Counted from the stretch's first letter, positions 1-8,218 are shown. The stretch is 64,000 bases of DNA from Solirubrobacter sp963736505 (GCA_963736505.1 CAVTOZ010000005.1:558001-622000), one strand, 5' to 3'. Notes: generated from the sequence alone by a model not told the origin. Translations and numbers: made by a program.

Positions 1-1273
1 CCGGCACGCCGAGCACGTCGGCCTGGAACTGCATCAGCAGCTCGTTGGCGGTCATGCCGCCGTCCACGCGCAGGTCGGTGAACGGGACGTCGGCGACGGC
101 GTTGGCCGCGTCGACGACCTCGCGGCTCTGCCACGCGGTCGCCTCCAGCGCCGCGCGCGCGATGTGCCCGCGGCCCGCGTAGGCGGTCAGCCCGACGATC
201 ACGCCGCGCGCGTCGTCGCGCCAGTGCGGCGCGAACAGGCCCGAGAAGGCCGGCACGAAGTAGACGCCGCCGTTGTCGTCGACGGTGCGCGCGAGCTCCT
301 CGACCTCGGGCGCGGAGTCGATGATCTTCAGGCGGTCGCGCAGCCACTGGATCAGCGCGCCGGTGACGGCGATCGAGCCCTCGAGCACGTACGTCGTCTT
401 GCCCTCGCCGAGCTTGTAGCCGACGCTCGTCAGCAGCGCCTCGGAGTGGACGATCTCCTCGCCGGTGTTGACGAGCAGGAAGCTGCCGGTCCCGTACGTG
501 TTCTTCGCGTCGCCGCGGTCGAAGCACGTCTGCCCGAACAGCGCCGCCTGCTGGTCGCCGAGCACGCCGGCCACCGGGCGCCCGCCGATCGCCGTGCCGC
601 GCGCGTCGCCGTAGGGCTCGCTGGAGGAGCGGATCTCCGGCAGCATCGAGCGCGGGATGCCCATCAGCTCCAGCGCCGGCTCGTGCCAGTCGAGCGTCTC
701 GAGGTCCATCAGCAGCGTGCGGCTCGCGTTCGTCACGTCGGTCAGGTGCTCGCCGGTGAGGTTCCACAGCAGCCACGAGTCGATCGTCCCGAACGCGAGC
801 TCGCCGGCCTCGGCGCGCTTGCGGGCGCCGTCGACGTTGTCGAGGATCCACTTGACCTTCGGCCCGGAGAAGTAGGTCGACAGCGGCAGCCCCACCTTCG
901 CGCGCAGGCGGTTGACCCCCTCGTCGCCGGCCAGCTCGCGCACGATCGCGTCCGTGCGCGTGTCCTGCCAGACGATCGCGTTGTAGACGGGCTCGCCGCT
1001 CTCGCGGTCCCACACCACGGTCGTCTCGCGCTGGTTGGTGATGCCGATCGCGGCGAGGTCGCCGGCCTCGAGGTTCGAGTTCGCCAGCGCGCCCCCGATC
1101 ACCTCGCGCGTGCGCGTCCAGATCTCCTGCGCGTCGTGCTCGACCCAGCCGGCCTTCGGCGTGATCTGCTCGTGCTCGCGCTGATCGACCGTGACGATCT
1201 TGCCGTCCCGGTCGAAGACGATGAAACGACTGCTCGTGGTGCCCTGGTCGATCGCGCCGATGTAGTCGGCCAT
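1..1273 (-). CDS. glpK: Glycerol kinase, C-terminus cut by window edge
   Basis: Phosphorylates glycerol to sn-glycerol 3-phosphate with ATP in the cytoplasm, feeding the neighbouring glycerol-3-phosphate dehydrogenase. Reading leftward from an ATG at 1273 (preceded by a GAGGAG ribosome site), about 424 residues are present and the reading frame runs off the window without a stop. The FGGY-kinase N-terminal phosphate loop DQGTTSSR is at residues 9-16. Typical GlpK stretches follow, including WQDTRT, the SGPKVKW region, and near the window edge LRVDGGMTANELLMQ of the C-terminal FGGY domain. A complete GlpK is about 500 residues, so roughly 75 are missing. It lies 12 bp downstream of glpF on the same strand and is probably cotranscribed with it. 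Identification is secure from motif content. Confidence 0.96.
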   Translation of the reverse strand, partial: MADYIGAIDQGTTSSRFIVFDRDGKIVTVDQREHEQITPKAGWVEHDAQEIWTRTREVIGGALANSNLEAGDLAAIGITNQRETTVVWDRESGEPVYNAIVWQDTRTDAIVRELAGDEGVNRLRAKVGLPLSTYFSGPKVKWILDNVDGARKRAEAGELAFGTIDSWLLWNLTGEHLTDVTNASRTLLMDLETLDWHEPALELMGIPRSMLPEIRSSSEPYGDARGTAIGGRPVAGVLGDQQAALFGQTCFDRGDAKNTYGTGSFLLVNTGEEIVHSEALLTSVGYKLGEGKTTYVLEGSIAVTGALIQWLRDRLKIIDSAPEVEELARTVDDNGGVYFVPAFSGLFAPHWRDDARGVIVGLTAYAGRGHIARAALEATAWQSREVVDAANAVADVPFTDLRVDGGMTANELLMQFQADVLGVP

Positions 1274-1285
1274 CCGGGGTTCTCC

Positions 1286-2173
1286 TCAGTCGACGATGGA
1301 ACGGCCCTGCTCCGGCGCCTCCCCCGGCTCGCCGAGCCGGGCCTTGAGGACGTTCCGGATCAGTCCGTCATACAGCAGCGCGCCGATCGCCGCGCCCAGC
1401 AGGGGACCGAGGATCGGGATCCACATGTAGCTGTTGATGTTCCCGTAGTCGCCTGGGACGGCTATCCGCTTCCAGCCCTCGACCCAGGCCAGCAGGCGCG
1501 GGCCGAGGTCGCGCGCGGGGTTGATCGCGTAGCCCGCGTTGGCGCCGTAGGAGATGCCGATCGCCACGACGACGAAGCCCACGAGCAGCGGCGCGAGGTT
1601 GCTCTTCACCGGCGCGTTGAACTCGTCGGTCAGGGCGAAGATGAACATCACCAGGAAGCCGGTGCCGATCACCTGGTCGGCGAACGGACCGAACCATGAG
1701 TGGAAGTACGGTGCCGGGAAGGTCGCGAAGATGCTGTAGGTCCCGACCGAATCCGGCGTGCCGCGGACGATCTTGTGCGCGTCCTCGAAGCTGGCGATCG
1801 CGTAGTGGTAGTTGAAGTACACGAGCGCGGCGCCGACGAACGCGCCGACGAGCTGCGCCGCCCAATAGGACGGGACCTTGCGCCACGCGAAGCCGCGCCG
1901 CATCGCCAGCGCGAGCGTGACGGCCGGGTTCAGGTGCGCTCCGCTGACGCCGCCGGCCACGTAGACCGCGAAGCAGACCGCGAAGCCCCAACCCCAGACG
2001 ATCAGCAGCCAGTCACCCGCTGATGCCAGGCCCGTGGCGCCGCGGCCGGACTGATTGAGGGCGGCGACCGCCATGGCCACCACGCCGTCGCCGAAGGCGA
2101 TGATGATGAGGGTGCCCAGCGCTTCGGCGACGAGCTCCCCCCAAGTGGTTCGCTGCCAGCTCCATCTCCTCAC
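1286..2173 (-). CDS. glpF: Glycerol facilitator / aquaglyceroporin
   Basis: MIP-family channel for facilitated entry of glycerol across the inner membrane. The 295-residue protein has two NPA half-helix motifs, HLNPAVT (residues 80-86) and AINPARD (216-222). The Asp after the second NPA is characteristic of glycerol-conducting rather than strict water channels. Six hydrophobic helices plus the two half-helices can be traced, and the length is slightly above the usual 250-280 because of an N-terminal Trp/Arg-rich extension. The start is GTG at 2173, 43 bp from the divergent glpD start. It is followed closely by glpK, so glpF-glpK form a glycerol uptake operon. Confidence 0.95.
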   Translation of the reverse strand: MRRWSWQRTTWGELVAEALGTLIIIAFGDGVVAMAVAALNQSGRGATGLASAGDWLLIVWGWGFAVCFAVYVAGGVSGAHLNPAVTLALAMRRGFAWRKVPSYWAAQLVGAFVGAALVYFNYHYAIASFEDAHKIVRGTPDSVGTYSIFATFPAPYFHSWFGPFADQVIGTGFLVMFIFALTDEFNAPVKSNLAPLLVGFVVVAIGISYGANAGYAINPARDLGPRLLAWVEGWKRIAVPGDYGNINSYMWIPILGPLLGAAIGALLYDGLIRNVLKARLGEPGEAPEQGRSIVD

Positions 2174-2181
2174 GAGGTCTT

Positions 2182-2205
2182 GGCTACCCGATTTGCGGGG
2201 TAGCC
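2182..2205. promoter_or_regulatory. Perfect 8-bp inverted repeat between divergent glpF and glpD
   Basis: The arms GGCTACCC (2182-2189) and GGGTAGCC (2198-2205) are perfect reverse complements separated by 8 bp. They sit inside the only 43 bp between the glpF GTG and the glpD GTG. A symmetric site in a divergent promoter is what a dimeric glycerol regulator would bind. That role is inference; no regulator gene for it lies in the window. Confidence 0.5.
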
Positions 2206-2216
2206 TCCCAACAGAC

Positions 2217-3908
2217 GTGAGCGATCCCAGCCAATTGTCACCTCAGCAACGTCGCCGCGCGCTCGAGCGCATGGCCGACGAGACCTTCGACGTCGTCGTG
2301 ATCGGCGCCGGCGCGACCGGCGGGGGGAGCGCGCTGGACGCGGCCACGCGCGGCCTGTCGGTGGCGCTCGTCGAGGCGCGCGACTTCGCGTCGGGCACCT
2401 CGAGCCGCTCCAGCAAGCTGATCCACGGCGGGCTGCGCTACCTCGAGCAGCGCAACTTCGGCCTGGTGCGCGAGGCGCTGCGCGAGCGCGGGCTGCTGCT
2501 GAACGTGCTCGCCCCGCACCTGGTGCGGCCGGTGCCGTTCATGCTGCCGCTGACCGAGCACTGGCAGCGCGCGTACATCGGCGCCGGGCTGGCGCTCTAC
2601 GACACGCTCGGCGGCCACGAGGGCCTGCCCCGCCACCGGCACCTGACCAAGCGCGGCGCGCTTTCCCTGGCGCCCGCGCTGCGGCCGGACTCGCTCGTCG
2701 GCGCGCTGCAGTACCACGACGCCAAGGTCGACGACGCGCGCCACACGCTCACGACGGTGCGCACCGCGGCGCAGTACGGCGCGGCGGTGGCGTCGAACAC
2801 GCGCGTGATCGGGTTCCTGCGCGAGGGCGAGCGCGTCACGGGCGTGACGGTGCGCGACGAGCTCGGCGGTGAGGAGATCGACGTGCGCGCGCGCCAGGTC
2901 GTCAACGCCACCGGCGTGTGGACGGACGACGTGCAGCACCTCGTCGGCGAGCGCGGCAAGTTCAAGGTGCGCGCGTCCAAGGGCGTCCACCTCGTCGTGC
3001 CGCGCGACCGGCTGCAGCTCGACACCGGCCTGATCCTGCGCACCGAGAAGAGCGTGCTGTTCGTGATCCCGTGGGGCCGCCACTGGATCGTCGGCACGAC
3101 CGACACCGACTGGGAGCTCGACAAGGCGCACCCGGCGGCGAGCGCGTCGGACATCGACTACGTGCTCGAGCACGTCAACGCGGTGCTCTCGCAGCCGCTC
3201 TCGCGCGAGGACGTCGAGGGCGTCTACGCGGGGCTGCGGCCGCTGCTGACGGGCGAGTCGGAGAGCACCAGCAAGCTCAGCCGCGAGCACACGGTCGCCG
3301 TGCCGGTGCCGGGGCTGGTCGCGGTGGCCGGAGGCAAGTACACGACCTACCGCGTGATGGCGCGCGACGCGATCGACGCCGTCGCGCACGGGCTGGACCG
3401 CTCGGTGCCGGCTTCGGCGACGCACGTGACCGAGCTCGTCGGCGCGGAGGGCTTCCGCGCGCTGTGGAACGGGCGCCACCGGCTGGCGGCGAGCAGCGGC
3501 CTGCACATCGCGCGGATCGAGCACCTGCTCGGCCGCTTCGGCGCGCGCACCCACGATCTGCTCGCCCTGATCGCCGAGCGCCCGGAGCTCGCCCGCCCGC
3601 TCCCCGGCGCCGACGACTACCTCTTCGTCGAAGCGGTCTACGCCGCCTCGCACGAGGGCGCGATGCATCTCGAGGACGTGCTCACCCGGCGCACGCGGAT
3701 CTCGATCGAGACCTGGGACCGCGGCCTCGCGGCGGCCGAGCCGGCCGCGCGCGCGATCGCCGGCGTGCTCGACTGGAGCGACGACGACGTGGCGCGCGAG
3801 GTCGAGCTCTACCACGGCCGCGTGACCGCCGAGCGCCGCTCGCAGGAGCAGAGCGACGACCACGCCGCCGACCTCGAGCGCACCGCCGCGCCGGACGTTC
3901 GCGCGTAG
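2217..3908 (+). CDS. glpD: Aerobic glycerol-3-phosphate dehydrogenase
   Basis: FAD enzyme that oxidises glycerol 3-phosphate to dihydroxyacetone phosphate and passes electrons to the quinone pool at the membrane. From the GTG at 2217 the protein is 563 residues, the normal size for actinobacterial GlpD. The dinucleotide-binding motif VVVIGAGATGGG is near residues 26-37, followed by the GlpD signature GTSSRSSKLIHGGLRYLEQ and the C-terminal DUF-type cap. The open frame extends back into glpF, but the conserved leader SPQQRRRALERMADETFD begins just after this GTG. ATG 2271 is the alternative start. No clear Shine-Dalgarno is seen, so the message may be leaderless. Divergent from glpF-glpK. Confidence 0.95.
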   Translation: MSDPSQLSPQQRRRALERMADETFDVVVIGAGATGGGSALDAATRGLSVALVEARDFASGTSSRSSKLIHGGLRYLEQRNFGLVREALRERGLLLNVLAPHLVRPVPFMLPLTEHWQRAYIGAGLALYDTLGGHEGLPRHRHLTKRGALSLAPALRPDSLVGALQYHDAKVDDARHTLTTVRTAAQYGAAVASNTRVIGFLREGERVTGVTVRDELGGEEIDVRARQVVNATGVWTDDVQHLVGERGKFKVRASKGVHLVVPRDRLQLDTGLILRTEKSVLFVIPWGRHWIVGTTDTDWELDKAHPAASASDIDYVLEHVNAVLSQPLSREDVEGVYAGLRPLLTGESESTSKLSREHTVAVPVPGLVAVAGGKYTTYRVMARDAIDAVAHGLDRSVPASATHVTELVGAEGFRALWNGRHRLAASSGLHIARIEHLLGRFGARTHDLLALIAERPELARPLPGADDYLFVEAVYAASHEGAMHLEDVLTRRTRISIETWDRGLAAAEPAARAIAGVLDWSDDDVAREVELYHGRVTAERRSQEQSDDHAADLERTAAPDVRA

Positions 3909-3952
3909 ACACCAGAGCGATCAGCCGCCCGGCCGCGTGCCAAGCGCTCGGG

Positions 3953-4315
3953 TCAGAGCGCCACCATGTCGGTGACGCGCAGCGTGACGTGACGGAAGGC
4001 GACCTCGACGGCTGCACCGATGAGGACCGTGGTTCCGTCCGGCCTGGGAACTTCCTGCGGCTCGAAGTACTCGGTGCCGACCAGCTCACTCTCGATCAGG
4101 ACCAGCTGCCCGTCCCCGACTCGGAACGCAGCGACACGTCCGGACGCGGGATCGATCAGCAGGACATCGTGGCTCCACCGGAACAGGCCACCCTCCGCGC
4201 TGAGCCGTACGTTGGACGGCGCTCCAAGCGGTCCGCTCAACTGAGCCGAGACGCGCCGCCCGAGCCGTTGCCCCAACCACGTGAGCAGCTCGTCGAAGTC
4301 AGCATCATTCATCAC
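3953..4315 (-). CDS. Hypothetical protein, 120 aa
   Basis: Not recognised. The 120-residue protein begins MMNDADFDELLTWLGQRLG (an amphipathic helix). It continues as alternating short hydrophobic and charged strands (LFRWSHDVLLIDPASG, AAFRVGDGQLVLIES) that look like a small beta-rich fold. No signal peptide, membrane segment or metal motif is visible. Codon use matches the neighbours. It converges on glpD and diverges from the SRPBCC gene at 4354, with only 38 bp between starts, so both promoters must overlap there. Confidence 0.7.
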   Translation of the reverse strand: MMNDADFDELLTWLGQRLGRRVSAQLSGPLGAPSNVRLSAEGGLFRWSHDVLLIDPASGRVAAFRVGDGQLVLIESELVGTEYFEPQEVPRPDGTTVLIGAAVEVAFRHVTLRVTDMVAL

Positions 4316-4353
4316 TGCCAGTTTGATATTCCGACCGAACGGAGGACGCTCAC

Positions 4354-4797
4354 GTGGCCACGATCCATCTCACGCAGACGACGACCGCGACGCCTGAGCA
4401 GTTCATCGCCGGGATCACCGACTTCGGGCCGGGCCGCTCGAAGATCTTCGGCACCAGCGCCGACGGGTACCTGAAGGTGCATTCCCAGAGCCCCGGTCAT
4501 GCCGACGTCACGGAGGGCTCGAGCGGCATCTGGGAACGCCTGGACTACGACTGGTCGGACCCCGACCGCGTCGTCATGACGACCACCGACTCCAACGTCT
4601 GGGGAGGCGCGTCGGGCCACACCTACACGTTCACGCGCAAGCCCGACGGGACGACCGAGCTCGACGTCGTCGTCGTCCGCGAGGCCAAGAACCTCAAGGG
4701 ACGCCTGCTCGAGCTCGCGGTCAGGGCCGGCGGGAAGCGCTTCCTCAGCAAGGCGCTGGGAAAGACCACCAAGGCCATCGAAGCGCGCAGCGCCTAG
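4354..4797 (+). CDS. SRPBCC / polyketide-cyclase-like protein
   Basis: A 147-residue SRPBCC (START-like) fold candidate: an N-terminal strand MATIHLTQTTTATPEQFIAGITD, a central W-rich ligand-cavity region with TTTDSNVWGG and HTYTFTRKPDGTTEL, and a long C-terminal helix (LLELAVRAGGKRFLSKAL). Such proteins bind small hydrophobic ligands; the ligand here is unknown. The start is GTG 4354 behind GGAGGA. The stop shares a CTAG with the converging PPOX gene. A truncated second copy of its first 34 codons lies at 7486-7590. Confidence 0.78.
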   Translation: MATIHLTQTTTATPEQFIAGITDFGPGRSKIFGTSADGYLKVHSQSPGHADVTEGSSGIWERLDYDWSDPDRVVMTTTDSNVWGGASGHTYTFTRKPDGTTELDVVVVREAKNLKGRLLELAVRAGGKRFLSKALGKTTKAIEARSA

Positions 4798-5261
4798 TCC
4801 CGCCGATCGCCTTCGAGTGGCGACGCCCCGACCGTGATCGCCAGCGCGGCGCCGTCGGGAACGGCGGGGCGGCCGTGGAGACGGCGCCCGATCCGGTACA
4901 TCAGCATCACGAGCCGGTACGAGATCTTGTAGCGCTCGATCAGCAGCTTCCGCACGCGCTCCAGCTCCGGGGTGGCGGTCAGCACCTCGACGCGCGCCGG
5001 GAGCGGCTCGCCCAGCAGCTTGCCGTTCGCGCGGCACGGCGCCACCAGGACACTCGGGTTGCGGCGGATGCGGCCGACCTTCGCCGAGTGCAGGTCGGTC
5101 AGCGCGAACAGCCGCCGGCCGTCGGACACGAACCAGAGCGGCGTCGCGACGCCCGTTCCGTCCCGCTTGAAGCTCGTGAGACTGAGATTCCGGCCGGGGA
5201 AGAGCGCCTCCAGGTCGGCTGCGGACCGCTGGAGCGGGCGCTCGATCGTGTGGGTCGCCAT
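4794..5261 (-). CDS. PPOX-class F420- or FMN-dependent oxidoreductase
   Basis: A 155-residue split-barrel flavin/deazaflavin protein of the pyridoxamine-phosphate-oxidase superfamily. The diagnostic run is GTGVATPLWFVSDGRRLFALTD followed by KVGRIRRNPSVLVAPC, the usual 'TPvWf...d..ly..T......k..rir.np.v' pattern of actinobacterial PPOX F420 enzymes. The frame is open further upstream, but ATG 5261 has a perfect AAAGGAG site 6 bp away and is preferred. The C-terminus is basic (YRIGRRLHGRP). The substrate is unknown. Its stop overlaps that of the SRPBCC gene in a shared CTAG. Confidence 0.82.
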   Translation of the reverse strand: MATHTIERPLQRSAADLEALFPGRNLSLTSFKRDGTGVATPLWFVSDGRRLFALTDLHSAKVGRIRRNPSVLVAPCRANGKLLGEPLPARVEVLTATPELERVRKLLIERYKISYRLVMLMYRIGRRLHGRPAVPDGAALAITVGASPLEGDRRD

Positions 5262-5433
5262 GGGATCTCCTTTCCGCGACCGAGTGTCGCGCGCGCGGCG
5301 CGCGGACGCATCCGGCATTTGCACGCCGGCGGGTCCGGACAACTACGCACCAGGAGCGGTTGCGGAAGCCTCAGGGGCCGCCGGCCAATGTCCAGGGCTG
5401 ACGCGGGCGTGCGGATGTGGGAGGCTCGCGCGC

Positions 5434-6762
5434 ATGACGACTCGGGAGCGACTGACCCCGAGGCGCGAAGACGACCAGCGCCGCGCGCCGCGGCCCCAGC
5501 CGGACCCGGCGGCGCGCCTACTCGCGCTGCAGCGCACTGCCGGCAACGCCGCCGTGGCGCGGCTGCTGCGCAAGGGCAAGACGCCGCAGCCGCCGCGCGC
5601 GGGCGGCTGGAACGAGGCCGAGCGCGACGTCGCCGGTACCAAGCGCGTCCCCGTCGACGGCATCAAGGCCGGCAACCAGGACTCCGACGTCAAGGAGCAG
5701 AGCATCGAGGGAGCCGACGGCAAGGCGATCGTCGTCGTCCCCGACGGCGTCGACGTCAACGCCCACCCGGACGTGCTGCTGTTCTTCCACGGGATGGGCA
5801 ATCTCGGCTACCGCGAGCGCCTCACCGACGACAAGTCGCGCGGCCCCGCGGGCAGCGTGCACGACGTCGAGGCCGACCGGATGGAGCAGCAGCTCGCGCA
5901 CAGCGGCCGCAGCATCATCGGCGTCCTGCCGCAGGGCACGAGCGCGGCCACGTTCGGCATCGCCGACCCGCAGGCGTACGTGGGCGAGGTGCTCGCGAAG
6001 GCCGCCGCCAAGCTCGCCATACCGGCGATCACCTCAGGCCGGATCATCGTCTCGGGCCACAGCGGAGGCGGACGGCCGGCGGTCGCCGCCGCCACGAAGC
6101 TGACGGCCACGGCGCCGGCGACCGACGACGAGTGGTTCAACCTGCCGCCGCTGTTCCTCTTCGACGGCATCAACGGGCCGTACGAGTGCGACGCGATCGG
6201 GAATCTGATGGACACGTGGCTCGACGCCGACCTCGCCCGCCTGAAGGTCTCGAGCGACCCCGTCAAGCTGCTCAACCGGCGGGCGATCAAGTTGCGCAGC
6301 ACGCACTCGAGCTCAGACCTCTACACGGCGACGAACCTGGGCGGCGACTACGACACCGAGGTGTCCGACGGCGTCGACGAGCACGGCAAGGCGAAGACCA
6401 AGACGGTCACGGTCAAGATCGGCCCCGGACGCTCGCTGAAGGGCCGCATCGATGCCTGGTTCGCAAAGCACAAGACCGAGCTCGGGTCGCTCGCGGCGCC
6501 GTTGCGCGCGCAGTACGACGTCCCGGATCAGGCCGTCTCCGGCGGCCATGAGACCACGGTCGGCACGGGCTCGCTGGAGACCGACCCGAAGAAGCGCGTC
6601 GCCGCCCCGGGCGGGCTGACGGGCGCCTCGAAGACCGCCGGCGTCCCCGGCTACAGCGGCGGCGGGCACCTCGAGGAGTCGCTCTCCAAGCTGCCTCCAC
6701 CGCCTCCGCCGCCCAAGCACGCCGAGCTCGAAGCGCCCGAGCTCGACGAAGTCCCCGCCTGA
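5434..6762 (+). CDS. Alpha/beta hydrolase with N-terminal LQRxAGNxAV motif
   Basis: A 442-residue protein with no signal peptide. Residues 1-30 are a charged, proline-rich tail and residues 32-45 read LQRTAGNAAVARLL. This short motif recurs at the N-terminus of actinobacterial DUF4157 and toxin-like proteins associated with contractile injection systems (family knowledge from memory). An esterase/lipase-like domain follows, with oxyanion loop FFHGMGN (117-123) and nucleophile elbow GHSGGG with Ser210 (208-213). The tail ends in a run of seven prolines and a Glu-rich end. The start ATG 5434 is set by the motif, since the upstream open frame overlaps the PPOX gene. The hydrolase call is firm. 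Export by an injection system is inference, and no such system lies in the window. Confidence 0.75.
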   Translation: MTTRERLTPRREDDQRRAPRPQPDPAARLLALQRTAGNAAVARLLRKGKTPQPPRAGGWNEAERDVAGTKRVPVDGIKAGNQDSDVKEQSIEGADGKAIVVVPDGVDVNAHPDVLLFFHGMGNLGYRERLTDDKSRGPAGSVHDVEADRMEQQLAHSGRSIIGVLPQGTSAATFGIADPQAYVGEVLAKAAAKLAIPAITSGRIIVSGHSGGGRPAVAAATKLTATAPATDDEWFNLPPLFLFDGINGPYECDAIGNLMDTWLDADLARLKVSSDPVKLLNRRAIKLRSTHSSSDLYTATNLGGDYDTEVSDGVDEHGKAKTKTVTVKIGPGRSLKGRIDAWFAKHKTELGSLAAPLRAQYDVPDQAVSGGHETTVGTGSLETDPKKRVAAPGGLTGASKTAGVPGYSGGGHLEESLSKLPPPPPPPKHAELEAPELDEVPA

Positions 6763-6784
6763 ACTCGTCGAGCAGGAGGCCTAC

Positions 6785-6919
6785 CTAGAACGGGTTGAAC
6801 GTCACCTTCCCCCCTCCCGCTCCGGAGGCGGATGCGGACGAGACGCCGACCGTGGCGAGGACCGCGATGGTCAGGCAGGTGAGGACGAGCATTGAAGTAC
6901 GTCTCAGGATTCGTGTCAT
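6785..6919 (-). CDS. Small secreted peptide, 44 aa
   Basis: A short gene read leftward from ATG 6919 with GAGG about 8 bp upstream. The 44-residue product has a basic N-terminus (MTRILRRTSM), a hydrophobic core (LVLTCLTIAVLATVGV) and an SASASG cleavage region. That leaves a mature peptide of only about 14 residues, Gly-rich and ending in KVTFNPF. This is a classic Sec signal peptide followed by almost nothing. The function is unknown; it could be a peptide signal or a remnant. The ribosome site and signal architecture are directly visible. Confidence 0.55.
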   Translation of the reverse strand: MTRILRRTSMLVLTCLTIAVLATVGVSSASASGAGGGKVTFNPF

Positions 6920-6985
6920 CCGCCGATCCTCACGGGTCGACACGCGCCGCGCTATCGGGGAGATCCACTGAACTTTGCGAACCAG

Positions 6986-7348
6986 CTAGCGCCTCCGCGG
7001 AGCGACCACTCGGGGCTTGGCGGCCGCGCACTCGATGCACAGCACTACGTTGGGCATCGCCTGCAGCCGCTTCGGCGCGATCGGCTTCCCGCACGCGTCG
7101 CACAGCCCATACGTGCCTTCGTCGAGCTTGGCCAGCGCACGCTCCGTGCGCTCCAGCTCGACCTCCAACGACGTGCCGACACCGATCTCGGTCAGCCGGC
7201 TGATCGCCTCGACCGTGCCATCCCCGATCCGCTTGCCGAAGCCCTGCGCCGTCCCGCGTTCGGGGCGCTTGGCGAGGGTCGCGATGCGCCTGCGGCTCTC
7301 GTCGCGGTGCGCCTCGAGGTCACGCCGGATCACACCGAGGTCGGCCAC
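6986..7348 (-). CDS. DksA/TraR-type zinc-finger protein
   Basis: A 120-residue DksA/TraR C4-type zinc finger protein: a long N-terminal helical hairpin (1-75), then CDAC (Cys83, Cys86) and CIEC (Cys104, Cys107) forming the zinc site. The linker GKPIAPKRLQAMPNV is the family signature. It probably binds in the RNA polymerase secondary channel and modulates initiation; actinobacterial members are poorly characterised (CarD/RbpA partners, stress). The start is ATG 7348. No operon partner is seen. Confidence 0.85.
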   Translation of the reverse strand: MADLGVIRRDLEAHRDESRRRIATLAKRPERGTAQGFGKRIGDGTVEAISRLTEIGVGTSLEVELERTERALAKLDEGTYGLCDACGKPIAPKRLQAMPNVVLCIECAAAKPRVVAPRRR

Positions 7349-7485
7349 GTTCCAGACACGTTAGAGCGCACAGGCTCCACAAGCGCACCCTGACCGGCAA
7401 GCGCACGTACACGGTCTGCGGCAACCGCTGAGTACCGTCAACGGCGTGCCCGCCGGCCCATCCGAGCGAACCGAGGTGACCCACG

Positions 7486-7590
7486 ATGGCCACGATCCAT
7501 CTCACGCAGACGACGACCGCGACGCCTGAGCAGTTCACCGCTGGAATCACCGACGGGCCGGGCCGCGAGAAGATCTTCGGCAACGCCTGA
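7486..7590 (+). pseudogene. Truncated duplicate of the SRPBCC gene N-terminus
   Basis: From ATG 7486 the first 17 codons match the start of the SRPBCC gene at 4354 almost base for base. The frame then runs through a one-codon deletion (DFGPGRS becomes DGPGRE) and stops after 34 codons at FGNA. The remaining 113 codons of the parent are absent. It is best read as a recent partial duplication or decayed paralogue that stayed in frame; a functional micropeptide is unlikely. Confidence 0.65.
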
Positions 7591-7591
7591 C

Positions 7592-8218
7592 ATGCAAGCG
7601 GGCGGGGTGCGGCTGCGACGGGTGCCCGTCGAGCACCGGCGGTTCGGCCTGGATCGGCGGACGCTGCCGTTCGCGGCGGTCGCCGTGGCGGTGTGGCTGC
7701 TGTGGACGGTGGCGCTGCCGTGGATCGATCGCAGCGTCCCGTGGCACGACACGATCGCGGCGGGCGACCGGATCCGGCTCACCGATGACGTGACGTTCGC
7801 GCCCGCCGTCGGCTGGGGGCTGGAGAGCGGGCTGCGGACGACGGACCGGACCAAGAGCGGGCATCGGTCGACGCAGGAGGTGCAGCTCACCCAGGACGGC
7901 GTGACCTTCTTCGTCCAGCGCGGGACGTGGACGGGGTCGGCGGCCGCCCTGCTGCGTCAGATCACGAAGATCACCACCACGTCGACCGGCGGCAAGGGCA
8001 TCCAGCTGTCCAGCCGGCCGGTGACGTTCCAGACCAGCTCCGGCCATGACGGCGTGCTCGAGAGCTTCCGCTCCCAGCGCGTCGAGGGCCTGATCGCCGC
8101 GCTCGTGTTCGGCGACCAGGGCCTGCGGGTCCAGGTCGTCGGTCCGCCCGGCCAGCTCGAGAGCCACGCCGGGGAGATCGGCGGGATGCTGTCGAGCATC
8201 CGTCAGGACGGGCGATGA
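7592..8218 (+). CDS. Single-pass membrane protein of unknown function
   Basis: A 208-residue protein not matched to a known family. Residues 24-46 (RTLPFAAVAVAVWLLWTVALPWI) form one membrane helix after a basic cytoplasmic N-terminus. The remaining ~160 residues are an extracytoplasmic beta-rich domain. In it, DRIRLTDDVTFAPAVGWGLESG and VTFFVQRGTWTGSAAALLRQI resemble actinobacterial proteins that scale or monitor an envelope property. The stop overlaps the next start (ATGA), so it is translationally coupled to the PrsW protease gene, suggesting a partner or substrate. The start ATG 7592 follows directly on the 7486-7590 remnant. Confidence 0.75.
   Translation: MQAGGVRLRRVPVEHRRFGLDRRTLPFAAVAVAVWLLWTVALPWIDRSVPWHDTIAAGDRIRLTDDVTFAPAVGWGLESGLRTTDRTKSGHRSTQEVQLTQDGVTFFVQRGTWTGSAAALLRQITKITTTSTGGKGIQLSSRPVTFQTSSGHDGVLESFRSQRVEGLIAALVFGDQGLRVQVVGPPGQLESHAGEIGGMLSSIRQDGR

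Noticed and set aside
2238..3863. 541-codon frame antisense to glpD
   Set aside because: Shadow of glpD, whose FAD and GlpD signatures are unambiguous.
7369..7431. Short frame ending LTGKRTYTVCGNR, like the tail of a secreted protein
   Set aside because: Too short and without upstream homology; could be a remnant but is not demonstrable.
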